Source of the DNA: Ilex aquifolium
Lineage: Eukaryota; Streptophyta; Magnoliopsida; Aquifoliales; Aquifoliaceae
Length of the DNA stretch: 64,000 bases
Direction: 5' to 3'
NCBI GenBank assembly: GCA_951799425.1
Contig: OX637392.1
Location: forward strand, 55,938,093 to 56,002,092
Each line of letters begins with the position of its first letter. Position 1 is the stretch's first letter. The notes beneath the pieces were generated by a model. It worked only from the letters and a program-made list of their open reading frames with translations. It was not told the origin of the DNA and made no database searches. The translations under genes and the position numbers were made by a program. Positions 59,089 through 64,000 of the stretch are shown in pieces.

Positions 59089-59684
59089 TGATGAGCCCAG
59101 ATTCAACTAGGTCAGGCCCAATAAATTAAACAGACCTAGATCAGCTAAAAGGATCCTTCAAGCCCAGCTTCTGGGTTCAACCCAATTCATCGATCCAACC
59201 CGGTCTAGAATTCATGGAGTCCAAGAAAATTGAAGCACGTGGGGAGCAATCATCGGGATACCCACTCTCGAAGATCAAGACAATCTTTAATTGTACTTAC
59301 CTTTTTGTAGCTATCCTCCCCGAAGGACTAGTGCCTTTACCCTCACGTCACCGCCTCAACTAAGGCTATGTGCCTATAAATTGTAAACCCTCTTCACATG
59401 AGAGGGACATCTCTCTACACACCCCTCACATAGCTATTTATCTCTCCTAGCTACCATACCTTTCCTAGAGCTCACATTTGCTTTCTCTTTACTTTATTAA
59501 TAAAGGTTCTCTGGCCAACATTGTCGTTTTTGGAGTGAAGTAGGTTCCCTTGACTGAACCACTATACATCTGTGTGTTGACTCAGTACTTGTCTTTTACT
59601 ATTAATTACTTATTGATTGCCTCATTAATTACCCTAAATCACATACTCGACTGTTGACTGTGCATAAGTCTGTTTTGTGCATCA
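59089..59684 (+). mobile_element. 3' LTR fragment inside Helitron 4
   Basis: Begins TGATGAGCCCAGATTCAAC directly after a purine-rich ATGAGGGGCGAA that fits a polypurine tract, and ends TTTTGTGCATCA, giving TGATG/CATCA ends. It contains a TATA-like CCTATAAATTG (59370) and a poly(A)-type ATTAATAAAGG (59496). Upstream 58920-59088 looks like internal retroelement sequence. No matching 5' LTR is in the Helitron. Confidence 0.6.
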
Positions 59685-60258
59685 TCACCATTATCCCACC
59701 ACCACTGTCGCCCACCGCCACCACCTATCGCCACCCACTACCATGACACACCACCACTCGTCGTCGCTCACCATTGTCGCCACCCATTGTCACCCACCTC
59801 CACCACACCTACCACCACCACCGCCATTCGCCACCACCCACCTCCACCGTCTTCCACAAGCATCCATCGTCGCTCACCACCACCACTGCCAACTATCATC
59901 ACCGTCGCCCACCACCACCCACATCCACCATCACTACTGTTGTCACTCATGGCTGTCACTATAACCATCGTCACCCAAAACCCACCATCACCATCACCAT
60001 CACCATCACCGTTGTTACCCACGGCTGTCACTACCACCACAGTCGTCGCCGCCTACCATAACCATCACCGTTTCTCACCATCACCACTATCACCGTTTCT
60101 CACCATCACAACTATCATCGTTCACCCCCATTACAATCGATTTTTAAATTCATTTCTTTCATCTATATTTATGATTTAGTTTTGAATGTAAATACAAATA
60201 TATTTATGATTGACATTTTTTTTATTACTTCATGCCTTTAGGCACGAGAAATAACTAT

Positions 60259-61500
60259 TTATTAATATATTTCAATGCATTTTCTCTGTTATATTTTAGC
60301 TATAGTAATATGTGTTTGTAAAAATTGTGTTTCATTCATTCGAACATAACTTTGTCTTGTTTGAGAGCACTTTGCTTGACAAAATCCTTACAAAAATTGC
60401 AAAAAATCCTTACAAAAATTAGTTGAATGACGAGATAATTTGTTTTTTCTCATTCTTTTTGTGAAAGTGATAATATAATGCCAAAGTTTATTTCGATATT
60501 CAATTAACCATTCTCTCATCCTCATTATCACTTAAAAAAACTGGGCACCATTTGAAGGCAAGGAAATTCTATAGTATTCGAAAAAAAAAAAATTAGTATT
60601 GTACTGTCGATTATTATTTTTTATAGATAAAATTACAATTTTGAAAGAAAAAATTATAATTTTTCAAACAAAGACTATGATTGATCTTAGATACTTATAA
60701 TCGATCATAAAAATTTTGATATTGATCACAAACTTTCATAATCGATCATATTTTTTAAAATTATATCTTACGTATCAAAAAAATTATAACTTAACTTTAA
60801 AAAATTATAATTTTTAATACGATACAGTCAACAATACCTAACCTTTCTCCTGTTTTTGTCTCTCACTGTCTATATGATCTCACCAATCATTCAAAAAGAT
60901 AGAAATGAAAAGTTGGCAACAATCAAAAAAGAAATGATTTGGACAGTATGATCTGTCATTTCAGTTGTTGCAAAAGCTACAAAAAGCCATTTCTGGAAGC
61001 TGAGTGAGAGAAAGTTCTGGAAGCCACTTGTATCTATTTTTAATGGTAATATTATATCTTTAAAAAATAAAGTTACACTTGATTGAAAAAAGTTTATAAT
61101 TCATCGGTGTTTACGATCAATCATAAAATTTTCTTGAACAATTATAATTTCTTTTATATGAATTGTAATTTCCATAATCGATAATAATGTTTTAAAATTG
61201 ATCATATCTTTACAAATTAAAATTTATATTTTCAAATTTTATAATTTTTGATACAATAATCGGTATCATAGATTCTCCAGTACATAGATAGACGACAGGA
61301 AAGGATTTCAATAACAGATCTCAAATCATATTGAAGGACAAACACGGTTAACAATATCATTGAAATAAGAGTACATACGTACATTAGTAAGTAGCCATGT
61401 GAATCTGACCTTTTCTATACGAAAAACTCCACTAAAATAATCATTTGATTATTGGAAGAATCAACAAAAGAATCAATTAGTAAAGACATTTCATTGTTAT
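60259..61500. other. No gene; AT-rich possible MITE pair
   Basis: 60590-60840 and 61040-61275 share TAATCGAT and GATCATA-rich stretches and similar outer sequence (TATTGTACTGTCGATTATTA against, reversed, TATTGTTGACTGTATCGTAT). They may be two copies of an AT-rich MITE. Borders are not certain. Confidence 0.35.
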
Positions 61501-61539
61501 TTGTGTAATGAAGTTTTCCATCTACCATCACTTTCGTCA

Positions 61540-62403
61540 TCACAAAAATTTCAACACTTTTGTGTTTTTTTGTTTCCTGTCCATTCTGTCTCCTTCAATC
61601 TCCATCATGTTCTTCATGACTGCATCTGTAGCGCTTGCCAAGAACTCAGGCCAATCCCTGCATTTCCAATATGGATCAACCAAACCCAGATCAGATATGA
61701 CCCAAAAATGAAAGACATAACTGTAATAAAGTCCCACTGCATAGTCGGAAGTCTGAAATTCTTGGTATGATTAGATTTACGTAATCTTACATTGTATATG
61801 GAATAGTTTTCACTACTCTCAAGGCACAATGAGCAAGCTTATGGCTGCTCGAGGTGTGCCCTCAAACACATAACTATATATTCCAGAAAAATCTAAAAGG
61901 GAAAGCTGAACTTACCCTGTTAAGGTATCAAATGTTAGGCCAACAGTGTACTTGGCCTCCTCAAGAGCTCTGCTAAACCTTTGCAGATCATTAGGAAGAC
62001 AACCTCCATTGTCTTTAACACGAAGCTCAGAAGGTTTCACATCACAAAAAATTGGTATAACCTTCTTCTTTGTCTCCATGATAAGAGACAATTCATGCAA
62101 ACAAAAATATGAATCGCAATAAGTTGGAGAAAACACAGCAATCCCCATTTTAGAATGGCGAATCGCAGTGTCGATTTTATCAAACAGTTTGTCCCCCGGC
62201 TTCAAGTTCTTGCTGTCCAAGAATGGCCGGAACTTTAGCCTACTGAGATGATCATACAACAATCCGGCGACATTTCTCTTCGTATCGATTCCACGATGAT
62301 TGATGAACACATCACAGGGTTGGGGTTTGATCCTTTGGATTTGGTTCTTGTGACGGAGAATTTGGTGAAACACGGCCTTGGAAGAAAAGGATGAACGTTG
62401 CAT
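61540..62403 (-). CDS. TIR-domain-only protein (TX-type immune signalling)
   Basis: Two exons on the minus strand: 62403-61916 and 61657-61540, with a 258 bp GT/AG intron (GGGTAAGT donor, ATGCAG acceptor) joined in phase 2, about 201 residues. Residues about 29-130 form a plant TIR domain: CDVFINHRGIDTKR (31-43, first strand and AA loop), a BB-loop-like DSKNLKPGDKLF (63-74), AVFSPTYCDS (89-98) and CLHEL with Glu104, the position of the catalytic Glu of plant TIR NADases. The tail after the intron (DWPEFLASATDAVMKNMMEI) is usual for TIR-only (TX) proteins. No NB-ARC or LRR follows, and the end of the frame is a clean TGA, so this is not a truncated NLR. Likely role: NAD+-consuming immune signalling or a partner of TIR-NLRs, in the cytosol. 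Residues 1-28 are basic and Ser-rich. The ATG is the first in frame. Confidence 0.87.
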
Positions 62404-62518
62404 GGCCCCTAGAAGAAGCTAAGAATAATGTGTTATGATTGGTTTTTAATACAATGCTTGTGTGTGTGTGTGTTTATATTCTTTTTTTTCGTTTGTGCAG
62501 TTAAGGTAGTTGGGGGTA

Positions 62519-62524
62519 TTTATA
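62519..62524 (-). promoter_or_regulatory. TATA box of the TIR gene
   Basis: On the minus strand, GCTATAAATAC lies about 116-121 bp before the start codon, a good fit to a plant TATA box with an 80-90 bp 5' UTR. A (GT)n run (62459-62472) falls in the UTR. Confidence 0.55.
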
Positions 62525-62749
62525 GCTTGGGACAGTTTGATTAATGACCAGATTGAATTTGATTTTCAAGCAAAGAATTCTAAGTTTTTACTAATCAGAT
62601 TGGACCCAATGAAAATACCAGGTATTTGTTTTAACAGTACAGACGAAAAAGAGTAAAAGGGTTTGAATATCTTGACTCTCTAGGCGTTATTTGGTACTGT
62701 TTGATCCTTCCAACACGCTTATTACAATTGAGGACAGATCTGTTCTTAT

Positions 62750-62774
62750 CCCCCCCCCCCCCCCCCCCCCCCCC
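62750..62774. repeat. Poly(C) tract, 25 bp
   Basis: Uninterrupted run of 25 C, an unusual homopolymer in AT-rich DNA and a site where read length is error-prone. The Gly-rich minus-strand frame across it is an artefact. Confidence 0.9.
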
Positions 62775-62867
62775 AACCCTCCTCTTGAATGTAATTTTTA
62801 TATATTCCATTTGCCATAAACAAACTTTACCCAATTAATAAAACTTTGCTTATCTCCTCCTCCTTTT

Positions 62868-63060
62868 TTTTAATAGTTAGGAATGTTCGGACCAGTTTAT
62901 GTGCATTTCGATTAATAATTTTTTTAGTTCAGTAAAAGACAGACCATCCACGCCGGAATTAAGATATTCATGAAGGATAAATTTCTCGTAACTTGACCTA
63001 AAAAAGTTGTCAAAATTCAAAAAATGTTACCTTAGATTCACAGACTTTGACTCAAAAGTA
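62868..63060 (-). mobile_element. tRNA-derived SINE, copy 8
   Basis: The reverse complement has the family blocks TTTTGACAACTTTTTTAGGT, GAGAAATTTATCCTTCATGA, ATATCTTAATTCCGGCGTGG, ATGGTCTGTCTTTTACTGAA and AATCGAAATGCACATAAACT, then GGTCCGAACATTCCTAACTA and an A tail (T-run at 62861-62870). Confidence 0.7.
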
Positions 63061-64000
63061 ACGTTAGACACATTAGCATGATATACTCTTCCTATTCGAA
63101 CTAGGATTTGAAACCAAACTTCTTCCGAGAAAGATAAATAAGGTGATTGAGGTAAGATTCAATGCAGATCTAACTTTCGATTCAGTTGTACAATTCGATC
63201 AGTCTAGGGGGACCACAAGACTCCTCTCTTTTACCTTGAATGTCATAAAACAATCTCCCCATTAATAAAGTAAGATTGCCAATAAGACTCTGTCTAAATT
63301 TTTGGTAGTGACAGAAGTAAGTTGAATAATGGACTAGTTTTATTATTATTATATATCAATGGTTGAATTGGATTTTGCATTTGACTGTTTCAAAAGCTCT
63401 TGTAGTACTTTTGTCTTGTGGGTTAGTCCTTTGGCTAAACTATTCATATGCACAACAAAAATATCTCTCAAAAGTACGGATACTTCGTTGAGGTTGACGT
63501 ACTCGTGTAGGATATTTTATCGGGTACGATACTCGTCGGATACGTATCGAATACACCTTCTACGTATCCGATAATAATTAAATATTAGGATATTTCACGG
63601 ATACTTTTGTAGTCAAGCAACATATATATTTTTTTAGTTGAACTTTTAACATCTCTTTTCGAATTCACATACCATACAATACATTAACAAAAAATTCATA
63701 TTACTTCAAAAGTACATGAGTGTTTTTTAAGTATTATCTCATGTCAAAAGAGCATAAAATAAAACTATTCCATTATAATCTTAGCAAAATTACTTCTAAA
63801 TACTAGGTAAATATATTAGTTTTGATTCCTTTAATTAATCACTTCACTTTGTGAATATACCACAACGACACGATATATATTTTCTTGAAATTAAAAAGAA
63901 TTATTAATTTTTCTTATTATATGTTAAAGAACTACCAAAATATATAAGTATTAAGTTGGTTGAAAATAATAAAAATATTAAATATATTTTATTATAGTCG
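63061..64000. other. No gene; repeat debris
   Basis: 63470-63610 (GGATACTTCGTTGAGG, GGATACGTATCGAATAC, ACGTATCCGATAATAATTA) resembles blocks at 38200-38340 and is probably an old transposon. The 71-codon frame across it has no domain. The end is AT-rich. Confidence 0.4.

Larger units (their letters stand above)
57888..60258 (+). mobile_element. Helitron 4 carrying a retrotransposon 3' end
   Basis: Starts TCTATATAATAAAGTA. It ends with a slightly decayed stem-loop ATGCCTTTAGGCAC followed by GAGAAATAACTAT, where CTAG has become CTAT. Ends and CAC-rich interior match Helitron 1. Inside are a GC-rich tract (58215-58660), a retroelement 3' part with LTR (about 58920-59684) and a second CAC/ACC tract (59685-60130). 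Thr/His/Pro-rich frames in the tracts are low-complexity. Confidence 0.8.

Noticed and set aside
59677-60179. His/Thr/Pro-rich frames
   Set aside because: Triplet-tract artefacts in Helitron 4, open in several frames and on both strands.

Overview
The window is AT-rich plant nuclear DNA, almost certainly from a eudicot. It carries an intronless chloroplast/thylakoid-lumen polyphenol oxidase (PPO) gene, a spliced TIR-only gene, tRNA-derived SINEs, and CACTA, hAT, Mutator, Harbinger and Helitron elements. No bacterial, organellar or viral gene was recognised. The species cannot be fixed from the sequence.

Only two genes look intact: the PPO gene (24232-26058, +, 608 codons) and a two-exon TIR-domain gene (61540-62403, -, about 201 residues). 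About 2 kb downstream of the PPO stop lies a second, 5'-truncated copy of the PPO C-terminal domain (28011-28469). It belongs to a duplicated block that also includes 3' flanking DNA.

Layout. 1-2530: 3' end of a CACTA transposon (A) that starts outside the window. 2531-5586: spacer with a SINE and a tandem repeat. 5587-18466: a 12.9 kb CACTA element (B) of the same family in the opposite orientation. B carries four exons of a captured nuclear ClpP gene (CLPP5-like, frameshifted), a LINE-like 3' end, and a 5 kb AT-rich minisatellite within its subterminal repeats. 18467-24100: SINEs and a solo LTR. 24100-29450: PPO locus, SINE-rich. 31061-about 34533: a third CACTA-like element. It encodes a chimera of the DUF4218 region of a TNP2-type transposase with the C-terminal part of an RNase H domain, and contains a nested hAT element. 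35653-37972: a non-autonomous Mutator-like element with a nested hAT element. 38765-39935: a hAT element and a Mutator-type MITE. 41100-50027: three Helitrons of one family, two of them only 4 bp apart, one with captured exons. 52000-57500: Harbinger, hAT, SINE and Mutator MITEs. 57888-60258: a fourth Helitron carrying a retrotransposon 3' end. 61540-62530: the TIR gene and its promoter. The rest is diffuse AT-rich DNA.

The main theme is gene-fragment capture and shuffling by DNA transposons: ClpP exons in a CACTA element, a transposase-RNase H chimera, and captured exons in a Helitron. These surround a PPO locus that has itself undergone partial tandem duplication. All calls come from reading sequence and motifs by eye; no database search was run.
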